This document shows positions 15,760 through 23,706 of a stretch of DNA of 43,341 nt, piece by piece (positions within the stretch are counted from its first letter, which is position 1; every line of letters begins with the position of its first letter). The stretch is from DATNPX01 sp036702975 (GTDB lineage: Bacteria; Cyanobacteriota; Vampirovibrionia; Obscuribacterales; Obscuribacteraceae): assembly GCA_036702975.1 (NCBI GenBank), contig DATNPX010000017.1, positions 1 through 43,341 of the forward strand. The letters are read 5' to 3'. Below the pieces are notes generated by a model. That model ran no database searches. It was not told the origin of the DNA and was given only the letters and a program-made list of their open reading frames with translations. Position numbers and translations under genes: made by a program.

Positions 15760-16698
15760 ATGGTCAACGGTAAGTCACCAGAGCACAACCCAGAGCAGAA
15801 GGCTACTACGGTGGCAGCAACCTCCGATCAACAGCCGTTGATCAACTCTGTCTTACAAACCTGGAAACAAACAGTTGCATCAAGGTCTGACACAACTACT
15901 CCTGGCGCCGCTCCCATGAGCGGCGAGACCGGACAGATTCTTTGCGCTGAAATCGTTGGTAAGAGTGGCACGTCCCAGATTAACCTTTGTGCGGAAAAAA
16001 TCAATATCAATGATCCAAAATCTCCTGGTGATGGCTCACACGTTGTCACATGCGCCGAAATTATTACCTCGCCAGGTTTACAAGGAACTAAACCTGGAAC
16101 AGTAGATGCTTGCGCGGAGAACATCAAACTACCAAAAGACGGGAAGCCATTAGCACCGCCCACAGTCGATATGTGTGCTGAACAGATAAAGCTGCCAAAA
16201 GACGGAAAGCCATTAGCACCGCCCACAGTCGATATGTGTGCTGAACAGATAAAGCTGCCAAAAGACGGAAAGCCGTTAGCACCGCCCACAGTCGATATGT
16301 GTGCTGAACAGATAAAGCTGCCAAAAGATGGGAAGCCATTAGCACCGAACACAGTCAATATGTGTGCTGAACACATTACCTGGCCAAAAGGTGGCAAAGA
16401 CGGATCTTCTACCGTCACCTGCGCGGAGCACATAAAGCTGCCAGGAGATGGAAAGGAGCCGCCGTCGACGATGGTTGCTTGCGCAGAACACATAAAATGG
16501 CCGGATAAGTTAAAGGGGGTAACGCCTGGAAAACCGGGTGACAACGGGTCTACGGTAAACGCTTGTGCGGAGATCATTGATCCCAAGCACCCTAAAGATA
16601 TCGAAGTCAATACTTGTGCCGAGATAGTAAATCCAAAGCATCCTAAGAAAGCTGTTGTCGATACCTGCTCAGAGATAATCAAGAAATCTTCTGATTAG
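15760..16698 (+). CDS. Multi-core Cys-Ala-Glu repeat peptide, putative MNIO RiPP precursor
   Basis: The 312-residue product has exactly 13 cysteines (62, 77, 98, 118, 139, 160, 181, 202, 221, 241, 269, 286, 303), each in C-(A/S)-E-x-(I/V), spaced 15-28 residues apart and usually 19-21. Linkers are hydrophilic, Pro/Lys/Gly/Asp-rich (such as K-L-P-K-D-G-K-P-L-A-P-P). The first about 60 residues lack cysteine and could act as a leader, with a possible helix Q-P-L-I-N-S-V-L-Q-T-W-K-Q-T-V. No signal peptide or membrane segment is present. A GAGG stands about 8 bases before the ATG. Placement directly after a DUF692-DUF2063 enzyme, combined with one cysteine per repeat, makes a RiPP precursor the best reading. 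A cysteine-based metal-binding protein is the main alternative, and the two are compatible. It ends 18 bases from the convergent reductase gene. Confidence 0.8.
   Translation: MVNGKSPEHNPEQKATTVAATSDQQPLINSVLQTWKQTVASRSDTTTPGAAPMSGETGQILCAEIVGKSGTSQINLCAEKININDPKSPGDGSHVVTCAEIITSPGLQGTKPGTVDACAENIKLPKDGKPLAPPTVDMCAEQIKLPKDGKPLAPPTVDMCAEQIKLPKDGKPLAPPTVDMCAEQIKLPKDGKPLAPNTVNMCAEHITWPKGGKDGSSTVTCAEHIKLPGDGKEPPSTMVACAEHIKWPDKLKGVTPGKPGDNGSTVNACAEIIDPKHPKDIEVNTCAEIVNPKHPKKAVVDTCSEIIKKSSD
16099..16350 (+). repeat. 63-bp tandem repeats coding the core motif
   Basis: Four consecutive 63-base units begin at 16099, 16162, 16225 and 16288. The last three differ from each other by only a few bases; the first is more diverged. 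Each codes one 21-residue core (T-V-D-M-C-A-E-Q-I-K...). This shows recent in-frame expansion within the gene. The antisense strand also stays open here, but only as a consequence of the repeat. Confidence 0.95.
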
Positions 16699-16716
16699 GC
16701 ATGCAGAGACGATTCG

Positions 16717-17283
16717 CTATACAGTGTCTGGCAGGCGCGTGTAGCGAAGATAAACAATACGAGAGCCGAATGTCTTTGTCTCGATCAGCTCCATATTGAT
16801 TCTTTTCTCCAGAGGGTGAAGGCAAGGCATGCCGCCGCCCAGTATGATTGGGCTGACGAAGAGACGCCATTCGTCGATCAGCCCCAGCTTCATACACGCA
16901 TGAGCGAGACGGGCGCCACCAACGGCGATGTCCTTTCCGGGCTGTTCCTTAAGCTTGGAGACTTCCTTACCCAGATTGTCCTTGACCAGCCTGCTGTTGC
17001 CTGCCACACTCTCAAGTGTTGTGGAGAAAACGATCTTTGGAAGGTCCTTCCAGATTTTAGCGAACTTGGCGTGCTCCGCTGTTAGAGTACTCTCTTCAAC
17101 GGTCTCCCAATAAAGCATCGTTTCGTAGAGTCTTCTCCCGCAGAGTTGCACACCGGTATCCTCAACCCTCTGAGTGTGGAAGAGAAACAGTTCTTCGTCA
17201 GGTGCAGACCAGTCGATGGCGCCATCTGGTCCGGCGATGTAACCGTCCAGCGAGACAGTCATCGAGTAGATTACCTTCCGCAT
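16717..17283 (-). CDS. Dihydrofolate reductase-like (RibD C-terminal domain) protein
   Basis: A 188-residue protein of the RibD_C/YyaP-YwjB group of NADPH-binding reductase-like proteins. It opens with R-K-V-I-Y-S-M-T-V-S-L-D-G-Y-I-A-G-P-D-G, typical of the group, and carries G-V-Q-L-C-G-R-R-L-Y-E-T (43-54), A-V-G-G-A-R-L-A (about 120-127) and the V-S-P-I-I-L-G-G-G motif (142-150). Members are often stand-alone and their substrates are unknown; true folate reductase activity is not implied. It is divergent from an AraC-type regulator 180 bases away that probably controls it. Confidence 0.88.
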   Translation of the reverse strand: MRKVIYSMTVSLDGYIAGPDGAIDWSAPDEELFLFHTQRVEDTGVQLCGRRLYETMLYWETVEESTLTAEHAKFAKIWKDLPKIVFSTTLESVAGNSRLVKDNLGKEVSKLKEQPGKDIAVGGARLAHACMKLGLIDEWRLFVSPIILGGGMPCLHPLEKRINMELIETKTFGSRIVYLRYTRLPDTV

Positions 17284-17462
17284 CGCCAGCTTTCCCTTTG
17301 ACTGAATTTTCTGTTGGCGATAATAGCACGCTTAACCAGCACCGCCTGCCAAGCTTTCTTAATTTGGCTTCCCAAATAAAGCCTGCAGCCTCAGCCTTGA
17401 GAACATGAAGTTGCGCAATTTGAGTCAAGAGGCCTAGCTGGGACCTGGCTATACTACACGAC

Positions 17463-18353
17463 ATGGAAACACGCACTACAATCACGGCAAAAGCGAATGA
17501 GTATGCTCGACGCTTCAGGCAGATTCTCGATCACATCGACAAGCATCTGGATGAAGACTTAAATGTTGAGAAGCTCAGCCAAGTCGCGCATCTTTCGAAG
17601 TTTCATTTTCACCGGCAATTTTCGGATTATTGTGGAATCAGCGTTAGTCGATACGTGCAGTTGATGCGCCTGAAGAGAGCATCTTTCCGGCTTGTATTCA
17701 ATCCGCTGGAGCCTATCATTCAGATTGCCATGGACGCGGGCTTTGAGAATCCGGAGTCATTCTCGCGTGCGTTCAAACATGTCTTTGGACAGAGCCCAAG
17801 CCAATTTCGCCGCGAACCGAATTGGAAATATTGGGACGAACAATACAGTTTTTCTAAGAGGAGAGGAACCGATCTAATGGAAGAGAAAGAAGTCAAAGTT
17901 GTTATCTTTGAACCAGTTATGGTGGCAGTACTGGAGCATCGAGGAGCACCTGCATTAACGCACGAATCTGCTCTGCGGTTTGTCGATTGGCGCAAGACAA
18001 CGGGACTTTCTCCAGTTGCGAGCAGCCGAACCTACGGCGTTCCATACAGCGATCCGGAGCTGACTTCGCCAGAAGAATTTCGGTTTGATATCTGCGGAAG
18101 CATACTTGAACCAGTCCCAAAAAATGAATACGGGATCGTCACCAAACAAATTCCAGGTGGTGAATGTGCAGTCGTTCGACACCTGGGATCGCACGAACGG
18201 CTAGGTGAGAGTGTCTATTATCTTTATCGCGAGTGGCTGCCAAAGAGCGGTAGAGACCTTCGCGATTTCCCTGTCTACTTCCATTATCTGAACAGCAAGT
18301 TCACTACTCCCGAGCACGAGTTAGTGACTGACGTATACTTGCCCTTGAAGTAA
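17463..18353 (+). CDS. AraC-type regulator with GyrI-like ligand domain
   Basis: A 296-residue protein. Residues about 15-115 form the double helix-turn-helix of AraC/XylS regulators (K-L-S-Q-V-A-H-L-S-K-F-H-F-H-R-Q-F, then I-A-M-D-A-G-F-E-N-P-E-S-F-S-R-A-F-K). Residues about 140-295 match the GyrI/Rob-type small-molecule-binding domain (V-A-V-L-E-H-R-G-A-P, G-G-E-C-A-V-V-R-H-L-G, D-V-Y-L-P-L). These proteins sense hydrophobic or cationic compounds. A TATACT box (17450-17455) lies 7 bases before the ATG, so the leader is very short. It is likely to regulate the divergent reductase gene. Confidence 0.92.
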   Translation: METRTTITAKANEYARRFRQILDHIDKHLDEDLNVEKLSQVAHLSKFHFHRQFSDYCGISVSRYVQLMRLKRASFRLVFNPLEPIIQIAMDAGFENPESFSRAFKHVFGQSPSQFRREPNWKYWDEQYSFSKRRGTDLMEEKEVKVVIFEPVMVAVLEHRGAPALTHESALRFVDWRKTTGLSPVASSRTYGVPYSDPELTSPEEFRFDICGSILEPVPKNEYGIVTKQIPGGECAVVRHLGSHERLGESVYYLYREWLPKSGRDLRDFPVYFHYLNSKFTTPEHELVTDVYLPLK

Positions 18354-18475
18354 TTATCGCTGGGCGGAAAACAGGAAATACAAGGAGGACCAGCGATTTG
18401 TGTCATAACGTGATGACCTGCCAAGCGTACGCATGGGAAAATATTCGCACAAGTATTTATCAATAAAAGACTATA

Positions 18476-18697
18476 GTGCGCAGGACAACTTCGGAAAATC
18501 GCAGTAAAATGCAGAAGCTTGCAGCGAGGACAGAAGTGACTGAAGCACCTGAAGACCTAAATCAAAAGCAACCAGCGCAAGCTGAATCGCGCAAGGTCAC
18601 CAAGGCTGACCGTATCATCTTCGCCGGACTGCTTATCTTTTCGGCGTGCTGTTTTATGGCAGTTGTGATTGCTGAATTCACAGCAAAGCATCATTGA
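18476..18697 (+). CDS. Small single-pass membrane protein
   Basis: A 73-residue frame from a GTG; an ATG at 18509 would give 62 residues. The N-terminal half is charged (E-D-L-N-Q-K-Q-P-A-Q-A-E-S-R-K), followed by one hydrophobic helix (I-I-F-A-G-L-L-I-F-S-A-C-C-F-M-A-V-V-I) and a short tail. There is no known family and only a weak ribosome site. The stop lies 2 bases from the end of the convergent histidine kinase gene. Confidence 0.5.
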   Translation: MRRTTSENRSKMQKLAARTEVTEAPEDLNQKQPAQAESRKVTKADRIIFAGLLIFSACCFMAVVIAEFTAKHH

Positions 18698-18699
18698 CC

Positions 18700-20160
18700 T
18701 TACAGCTTTTGTATGAGCGGCAGGCTGAACCAAAAAGTCGATCCGCTGCCGGGCTCACCTGTCACTCCCACTTCACCATGGTGGGCGTTGACGATCGCCT
18801 TTGAGATTGTTAGTCCAAGTCCGGCACCGCCAGCGCGTTTGCCGTTCTGCGTCTGGAAGAATTTGTCGAATACTAGAGCTTGCTCTGCTTTGTTCACTCC
18901 GACTCCTTTGTCTTGAACGCAGACTTTGACGGTGGTTTCATTACTGACCGAAGTCACGATTATTACAGAACCTTCCGGTGAGAATTTGATTGCATTGGAC
19001 AGGTAATTCACAAGCACTTGCAAGATCCTCTTGCGATCGAGCTGAGCGTAGCAGGGTTCGACCTCATTTCGCACTTGTATGTTTTTGTTTATTGCCGCAG
19101 AGTTCAACGATACGATTGCGGACTCGGTAACATCTCTCACTTCGTCTGGTTCTATCGTCATCTGAATTTGATTGTTTTCCAGTTGCTCTATTAAGAGCAA
19201 GTCGCTCGTCAGTCCAGCCAATCGGTCGACATTTGACCTCAGCGACCGTAGTTGTTTCTGAACCGCAGGCGACAAATGCTCACTTTCTAGATCGATGAGT
19301 TCGAGCGAGAGCTTGCAAGATGTAAGTGGCGATCGCATGTCGTGGGCTACCATCTGCATCAGTGACGCACGCATAGCAGCAGCTTCCACGAGAGACGCCG
19401 AAGCTTGGTGCAGTGCATTGTCCAAATAAGCTAATTCATCGGCTCCTGGAACCGTCTGCAGCGGTTCGTTCTTTGGCAAATTTCTTGCATTTTCCACCAG
19501 TGTGTTTAAACGCTTGGATTGGTCCGCATTGACTAGCAGAATAGACAAAGCCGAGAGACATACATTTAAAACGAATCCAGCAATTACAAAATTGATAGCC
19601 TCGTTCCCGGTTTTGGTGATGTGCAGTCGCAGATTCTCAAGTTCGCTTCGCTCATGTTCAATACTGGTGCTGAAAGGTGAGCTGCTTTCGAGCACTGTAT
19701 CGATAGAGTCATTGACTGACGAGAGGTCGGGCAGCAGATTGCCCTGCTGTTCTTGCGGAACGGTTAGTATGCGGCGAGTTTGATGGAGATTGCTGACTAA
19801 CATCTCTTCAAGTTCAACAGCAGTCTTTCTCTGTGATTCGTTCAACGAATCAATCGCCAACAACCTGTGCAAAGCATTTTCTGTTTGACTGATGCACCGG
19901 TCACTACGTTCCAGATAGTTGCGTTTCCTAGTTGCGCAATATCCGGCGAAACACTCTTTTGCTTGGTAGGCGTTGTCGAGCACTTCGTTGGTGCGTTCGA
20001 TATAGGCCGTCTGATTCCGTTCCAGCGCCACTAAATTTAAGAGCTGCTGTATTGCATTCCCAAGTAAGCACAGCCAAGCAATATTTAGAACCAAAGGCAC
20101 TGTAATCAGGAGCACGAGCTTGTGAACAAACTTCAGCCCGAATTTGAATTGGGCCTTCAT
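18700..20160 (-). CDS. Membrane sensor histidine kinase
   Basis: A 486-residue sensor. Two membrane helices (about 12-35 and 180-202) flank a helical periplasmic domain resembling CHASE3 or four-helix sensors (T-N-E-V-L-D-N-A-Y-Q-A-K-E). The cytosolic part has a HisKA domain with the phospho-acceptor in M-V-A-H-D-M-R-S-P-L-T-S (His about 270), the N-box V-N-Y-L-S-N-A-I-K-F-S-P, G1 D-K-G-V-G-V, F-box F-D-K-F-F and G2 G-A-G-L-G-L-T-I-S-K. Its start overlaps the stop of the upstream exported-protein gene (ATGA), and a response regulator gene lies just before that, so the three genes form an operon. Confidence 0.95.
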   Translation of the reverse strand: MKAQFKFGLKFVHKLVLLITVPLVLNIAWLCLLGNAIQQLLNLVALERNQTAYIERTNEVLDNAYQAKECFAGYCATRKRNYLERSDRCISQTENALHRLLAIDSLNESQRKTAVELEEMLVSNLHQTRRILTVPQEQQGNLLPDLSSVNDSIDTVLESSSPFSTSIEHERSELENLRLHITKTGNEAINFVIAGFVLNVCLSALSILLVNADQSKRLNTLVENARNLPKNEPLQTVPGADELAYLDNALHQASASLVEAAAMRASLMQMVAHDMRSPLTSCKLSLELIDLESEHLSPAVQKQLRSLRSNVDRLAGLTSDLLLIEQLENNQIQMTIEPDEVRDVTESAIVSLNSAAINKNIQVRNEVEPCYAQLDRKRILQVLVNYLSNAIKFSPEGSVIIVTSVSNETTVKVCVQDKGVGVNKAEQALVFDKFFQTQNGKRAGGAGLGLTISKAIVNAHHGEVGVTGEPGSGSTFWFSLPLIQKL

Positions 20161-21095
20161 TTTTTGCGGTCAGCCCCGTTTGTTTTTGGTTGGGGACTTT
20201 GGTCGTTTGAACTTACGAAACCAATGTCGTTCAAGAGAGTGCCTACGTCCTGCTTTGCCTTTTTCGAATAGCTAATGTCAATCATGGCAGTCACTTTTTT
20301 GTAGTTCGAGGGCACAACAAATTTTTGCGGTGTATAAGGAACCGCTCGGCAGCTTGCAGTTGACATAATTATCTGAGGACCAGTGCGCAGGTCGCGGGTC
20401 AGCACTCCCGCTGATTTCGGGAAGAAAGGCAATTTCTCGTCGAGGTTCGAGCGATAAGATTCTCCGGCGTGCGGGATCGCTCGTAAGTAAAGGGGAATCT
20501 TGGGAATGACTGGCGCTCCGTAAACTCTGCATAGAACTCTTGCGCAACCTGGAGATGCCGCAATGTCCTGCGCACCCCAGAGATAGAATTGCCTGAATTT
20601 GTTGCTCGCTCGATACTCGATATATTTTGTGTTTTCAAATGTTCCGGAGCCGCACTCTTTCGGAATCGTTTGACGTCGGCTAATTACAGGTCCAGTCTGA
20701 TTTCCCGAAAACCCGCTGTCGGAGTTTTGGTTCGACGTCATGGCTGCAGCGCGACGGCGGCGCGGCGCAGTATTTAGTCGTGAGAAAGGATTCACGAAGC
20801 CACCCGGAGTAAGCTGGTCGGCAGATCCGCTCCAAATCGTTTTTTCGTCATCGCGAAAATAATAAACTGTCCACGTTGGTGCCGTGGCGATGAGAGATGT
20901 TCCTAGCTTTGGGGCATCTAGTCTGACTGCGTTTTCCGTTATGTTGACGTACATCTTCCCCACATCCGCGTGTTGCTGCACCAACTCAAATTGTTTTTTT
21001 GACGGGGGTGTTTCTGGCACGCGCGAGTTAGCCGCACTAGCCGCCGTGAAATTGGCGGTGCTTACCGCCAATGCCGATACAAACATGTTGCGCAT
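20157..21095 (-). CDS. Exported protein encoded between regulator and kinase
   Basis: A 312-residue protein whose likely start (ATG at 21095, or 21086) follows the response regulator stop by 28 bases; the longer frame to 21305 lies inside the regulator gene and is rejected. The N-terminus M-R-N-M-F-V-S-A-L-A-V-S-T-A-N-F-T-A-A-S-A is a plausible signal peptide. The mature part has a beta-rich region (Y-V-N-I-T-E-N-A-V-R-L, T-W-T-V-Y-Y-F-R-D-D-E-K-T-I-W), then basic and Pro-rich parts. I do not recognise the family. Coupling to the kinase gene (ATGA overlap) suggests it senses or modulates the kinase signal in the periplasm. Confidence 0.75.
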   Translation of the reverse strand: MRNMFVSALAVSTANFTAASAANSRVPETPPSKKQFELVQQHADVGKMYVNITENAVRLDAPKLGTSLIATAPTWTVYYFRDDEKTIWSGSADQLTPGGFVNPFSRLNTAPRRRRAAAMTSNQNSDSGFSGNQTGPVISRRQTIPKECGSGTFENTKYIEYRASNKFRQFYLWGAQDIAASPGCARVLCRVYGAPVIPKIPLYLRAIPHAGESYRSNLDEKLPFFPKSAGVLTRDLRTGPQIIMSTASCRAVPYTPQKFVVPSNYKKVTAMIDISYSKKAKQDVGTLLNDIGFVSSNDQSPQPKTNGADRKK

Positions 21096-21123
21096 CGCGT
21101 AAAGGAACTGGTTTTGGATAATG

Positions 21124-21792
21124 TTATTTATTTTCAACAACGTATCCAATGTTGATAACTGTTTTGATGAAATCGGGCTTCCCAACTGCTTCCAATTTGC
21201 GGCGTAGGTTGAGGATGAACATGCGCACGTTTCCTTCAGAAACATCGCTATCCGACGGCCAAGGTGTGGAGAGCAGCCGCCCTGAAGTATATGGCTTGTT
21301 TGCATGTCTCATCAGAAATTCCAGCACTGCAAATTCTTGTCGAGTGAGGATCAAAGATCTGCCGTCAACTGTGGCAACGTAACTTCCACAATCGACCGCA
21401 ACACCTTTAATTGTAAGCAAATCGGGTTCGATGACAGGGGAACGTCTAGTTACCGACCTTATGCGTGCGTACAGCTCGCGCATTTCGAACGGTTTCGTCA
21501 CATAGTCGTCACCACCAGACAGAAGGGCAGCCTCTTTGTTCTCCAAATCTTCTTCACCGGTCAGGAAAATGATGCGATCCATTCCGCCAACCTTTCTATA
21601 TCGTTGGCATACGTCAAGCCCGGTAATGTCTGGCAAATGCCAATCAAGCAAAATGACATCGAAGCTGTGTGTGCGGAGCAACTGCAGCGCATCCTGACCA
21701 TTGTGCACCAGATCTAGTTGTAGTGATTTCGACGCCAGCCAATCTTTCAATTTATGTGCTAGCTCAACGTCGTCGTCCACCATCAATAGCAT
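21124..21792 (-). CDS. OmpR/PhoB-family response regulator
   Basis: A 222-residue regulator. The receiver domain (1-115) shows the acidic pair in M-V-D-D-D, the phospho-acceptor Asp50 in V-I-L-L-D-W-H-L-P-D, L-T-G-E-E and the lysine in Y-V-T-K-P-F-E. The C-terminal winged helix has L-T-R-Q-E-F-A-V-L-E-F-L-M-R-H and V-R-M-F-I-L-N-L-R-R-K-L. AGGAG lies 5-6 bases before the ATG at 21792, so this start is preferred over the open extension to 21852. It should be phosphorylated by the kinase encoded at 18700-20160. Confidence 0.95.
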   Translation of the reverse strand: MLLMVDDDVELAHKLKDWLASKSLQLDLVHNGQDALQLLRTHSFDVILLDWHLPDITGLDVCQRYRKVGGMDRIIFLTGEEDLENKEAALLSGGDDYVTKPFEMRELYARIRSVTRRSPVIEPDLLTIKGVAVDCGSYVATVDGRSLILTRQEFAVLEFLMRHANKPYTSGRLLSTPWPSDSDVSEGNVRMFILNLRRKLEAVGKPDFIKTVINIGYVVENK

Positions 21793-21908
21793 GTTCGCTC
21801 CTGAACGCAACGTTTTTAGCTTATCACGGCTTCGCCGCGTGTCCATTGACACCGTATTGACAGGCTTGGGTGTATGTTCACGTCCGTTCCCAAGCAGAGG
21901 TTTCGCAA

Positions 21909-22187
21909 ATGAGCTCAGTCAAGCAATCAGATAGCGCTTTCCCAATAAACGATTCTAAAGTGTCCCAGCGTGCTGAAAATGCTGCCAGCAACCACATGAT
22001 AAAAGAGGCTTTTAGTTCTCCAGCGTATGGGAATCCGGAGACAAGACACACTGGCGCAGGTCAAGTCACTCTTCCTAGTCTCGAGATCTTAGGTGGTGGC
22101 AAGGAATCACCAGCGCCCCAGGCGCCTGGATCTGCTGAAATCCACGGCGATATAAACTCCGAAAATACTGATCCCGCAAGGAAGTAA
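21909..22187 (+). CDS. Small hydrophilic orphan protein
   Basis: A 92-residue product, Ser/Ala/Pro-rich and probably disordered, with L-P-S-L-E-I-L-G-G in the second half. AGAGG stands about 8 bases before the ATG at 21909; the open frame begins at 21870, but without such a site. A strong terminator follows the stop, which supports a real transcription unit. Function unknown. Confidence 0.6.
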   Translation: MSSVKQSDSAFPINDSKVSQRAENAASNHMIKEAFSSPAYGNPETRHTGAGQVTLPSLEILGGGKESPAPQAPGSAEIHGDINSENTDPARK

Positions 22188-22227
22188 CCGCGAAACCTTC
22201 GGTATTGAAGAAACAATCCGAAACTTT

Positions 22228-22262
22228 GCGCTGCTCGCACCGCTAGCGAGCAGCGCTTTTTT
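22228..22262 (+). terminator. Rho-independent terminator
   Basis: GCGCTGCTCGC and GCGAGCAGCGC form a perfect 11-bp GC-rich stem with a 7-base loop, directly followed by six T. It ends the transcript of the small orphan gene at 21909. Confidence 0.92.
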
Positions 22263-22430
22263 ATGCCATCTTATTTGGTGCGCGCACGGTTGGTTGTATT
22301 CGCTCGGCTCTCCAATTAACCGGTCGAAAATGCTAAGCTGCGGTTTCCTAAACTGCTTCTTCCGCAATTCGCTGGTTTGAGCGTGGCTTGGCAGATTGAT
22401 CATGCTGAAAGTTGGTACTGGGAGAAAGCT

Positions 22431-22964
22431 TTAGCCGCCGACTTTGATATTTTGGTGCGCGAACGCAACTTCGTGCCGGTGTGCCTGCGCGCCGACCGTG
22501 AAGGTTGGGGTGACCTCGCCATTCTTATACTCGGCATATACTTGAGCTGCTTTGTCGCCGCCCTGTTGCTTCAGGATAGCGTCGGTCTTGTTTTGAAGTG
22601 CCCACATTTCCTGTGTTCCGCCGTGTTGATAGGCATTGAGCAGCGTGTCGTGAAGCTCCTTTCCGAACTTAGCAATATCGTGCTGTGCATTTTTGTTGGA
22701 TTCAAGCTCTTTGCCCAGTTTCTGCGCGTCGCGGGCTAAGTGCTCAGCACTTACCACGTGGGAGTGCTTGTGATGGTGGCTGGTATGTTCATAGGGGTTA
22801 GAGAAGTGCAGTGCTCCGTCCTTGATAGGGTCCGCCTTCGGCGTGGTGGAATTCAATCTGGAAAGATGTTCGTAGTAAGAAGAGCGATCTAGGTGGTCAG
22901 CTGTGTGCTGCTCCGTCTTCGCGGTAGCTGATTCTTTGATTTCTAATTGGTTAGCGTTTGTCAT
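22431..22964 (-). CDS. Hydrophilic His-rich orphan protein
   Basis: A 177-residue protein. The first half is charged, with a His cluster (H-T-S-H-H-H-K-H-S-H, residues about 60-70) that could bind metal. The second half is helical (A-R-D-A-Q-K-L-G-K-E-L-E-S-N-K) and ends in a short beta-like stretch. There is no signal or membrane segment. GGGGAA precedes the ATG by about 8 bases. No family recognised. Confidence 0.65.
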   Translation of the reverse strand: MTNANQLEIKESATAKTEQHTADHLDRSSYYEHLSRLNSTTPKADPIKDGALHFSNPYEHTSHHHKHSHVVSAEHLARDAQKLGKELESNKNAQHDIAKFGKELHDTLLNAYQHGGTQEMWALQNKTDAILKQQGGDKAAQVYAEYKNGEVTPTFTVGAQAHRHEVAFAHQNIKVGG

Positions 22965-23159
22965 TGCCGTTTTCCCCTATGCCCTGCGCTTTATTGATTG
23001 AGGTGCTTCGCCCTCGATGCATCAATATTACGTAGGGCTAGTTTCAGGGGTGTCTCAGATTTGTGTCAGTTTAGTGTCACTGGAAAAGATATTTTGGGAA
23101 GATAAATGAGAATCTGGGTGCGCTTAACTTATTAATTGCCGGCACATAGATAGGCGACT

Positions 23160-23187
23160 GCCGTGGTATCGGTCCTGATACCACGGC
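23160..23187. other. Perfect 11-bp hairpin
   Basis: GCCGTGGTATC and GATACCACGGC pair around a GGTCCT loop, 48 bases beyond the stop of the leftward gene at 23235. There is no T-run on either side, so it may act as an mRNA-end stabiliser or a factor-dependent terminator. Confidence 0.6.
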
Positions 23188-23234
23188 TGGAAGGTGCATG
23201 CTGTCGCAATAAGCTCTTCTGCGCTTGTTCTAAG

Positions 23235-23543
23235 TCACTTTTGGTCGGTTATGCTGATTTTGTTGAGAACACCATGGGGTCCGTATTTCAAATCAACCTC
23301 CCCATATGGACAGTTGAAGGCTGCCGTATACAGGTCTTCTCGAGTCTTCGGATCGTGGAGTTTCATGGCAGACATATTCTCAGGAAGAAGCGATTTTCTG
23401 TTTTCGGAACTCTGATTTAAGTCAGCAACCATGAGATCGTATATCTGGTTGCTCAAAGCTATGGTGTTAAGAACGTCTGTAGTTTGAGCTTGAGCTCTCT
23501 TCTCGCAAATCTGTTTCCCTAATTCATTGGATGGATTAGCCAT
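23235..23543 (-). CDS. Small orphan protein
   Basis: A 102-residue product starting M-A-N-P-S-N-E-L-G-K. The first 60 residues are helical and charged; the end has Y-G-E-V-D-L-K-Y-G-P-H-G-V-L-N-K-I-S. The ATG at 23543 is chosen for the GGGGG site 8 bases upstream; the longer frame to 23753 is unlikely. The start overlaps the end of an upstream short frame, as in an operon. No known family. Confidence 0.65.
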   Translation of the reverse strand: MANPSNELGKQICEKRAQAQTTDVLNTIALSNQIYDLMVADLNQSSENRKSLLPENMSAMKLHDPKTREDLYTAAFNCPYGEVDLKYGPHGVLNKISITDQK

Positions 23544-23706
23544 TAGTTTTCCCCCTAAACGGATCCATAGGCACGATGGCATCGTAGTCAATGTGGTCAC
23601 TCCAATCAATGTTGAGTCTCCCTCTCGCGCGGTGTTCCAAAAGAGGGACGAGTTGCCATTCTGGTACCATCTCAGTGATAGGATTCCCGGAGGCGTACGA
23701 GGAGAC
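23536..23706 (-). pseudogene. Short protein-like frame upstream of the orphan gene, possible remnant
   Basis: Between stops at 23707 and 23536 the minus strand encodes about 56 residues that read as protein (P-E-W-Q-L-V-P-L-L-E-H-R-A-R, then D-W-S-D-H-I-D-Y-D-A-I-V-P-M-D-P-F). Its stop overlaps the next ATG by a few bases, as true genes often do, but there is no ribosome site and only an internal ATG (23670). It is either the tail of a decayed gene or a tiny gene. Nothing else is evident in 23707-24038. Confidence 0.3.

Noticed and set aside
16099..16350. Regular repeats suggestive of a CRISPR array
   Set aside because: The 63-bp units are contiguous, without unique spacers, and are in frame within a coding region.
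15828..16682. 284-residue Cys-rich frame antisense to the repeat gene
   Set aside because: It stays open only because the sense gene is repetitive. There is no ribosome site, and the sense strand has the coherent context.
20157..21305. Longer 382-residue form of the exported protein
   Set aside because: Its first 70 residues lie within the response regulator gene in another frame; the signal peptide begins at 21095.
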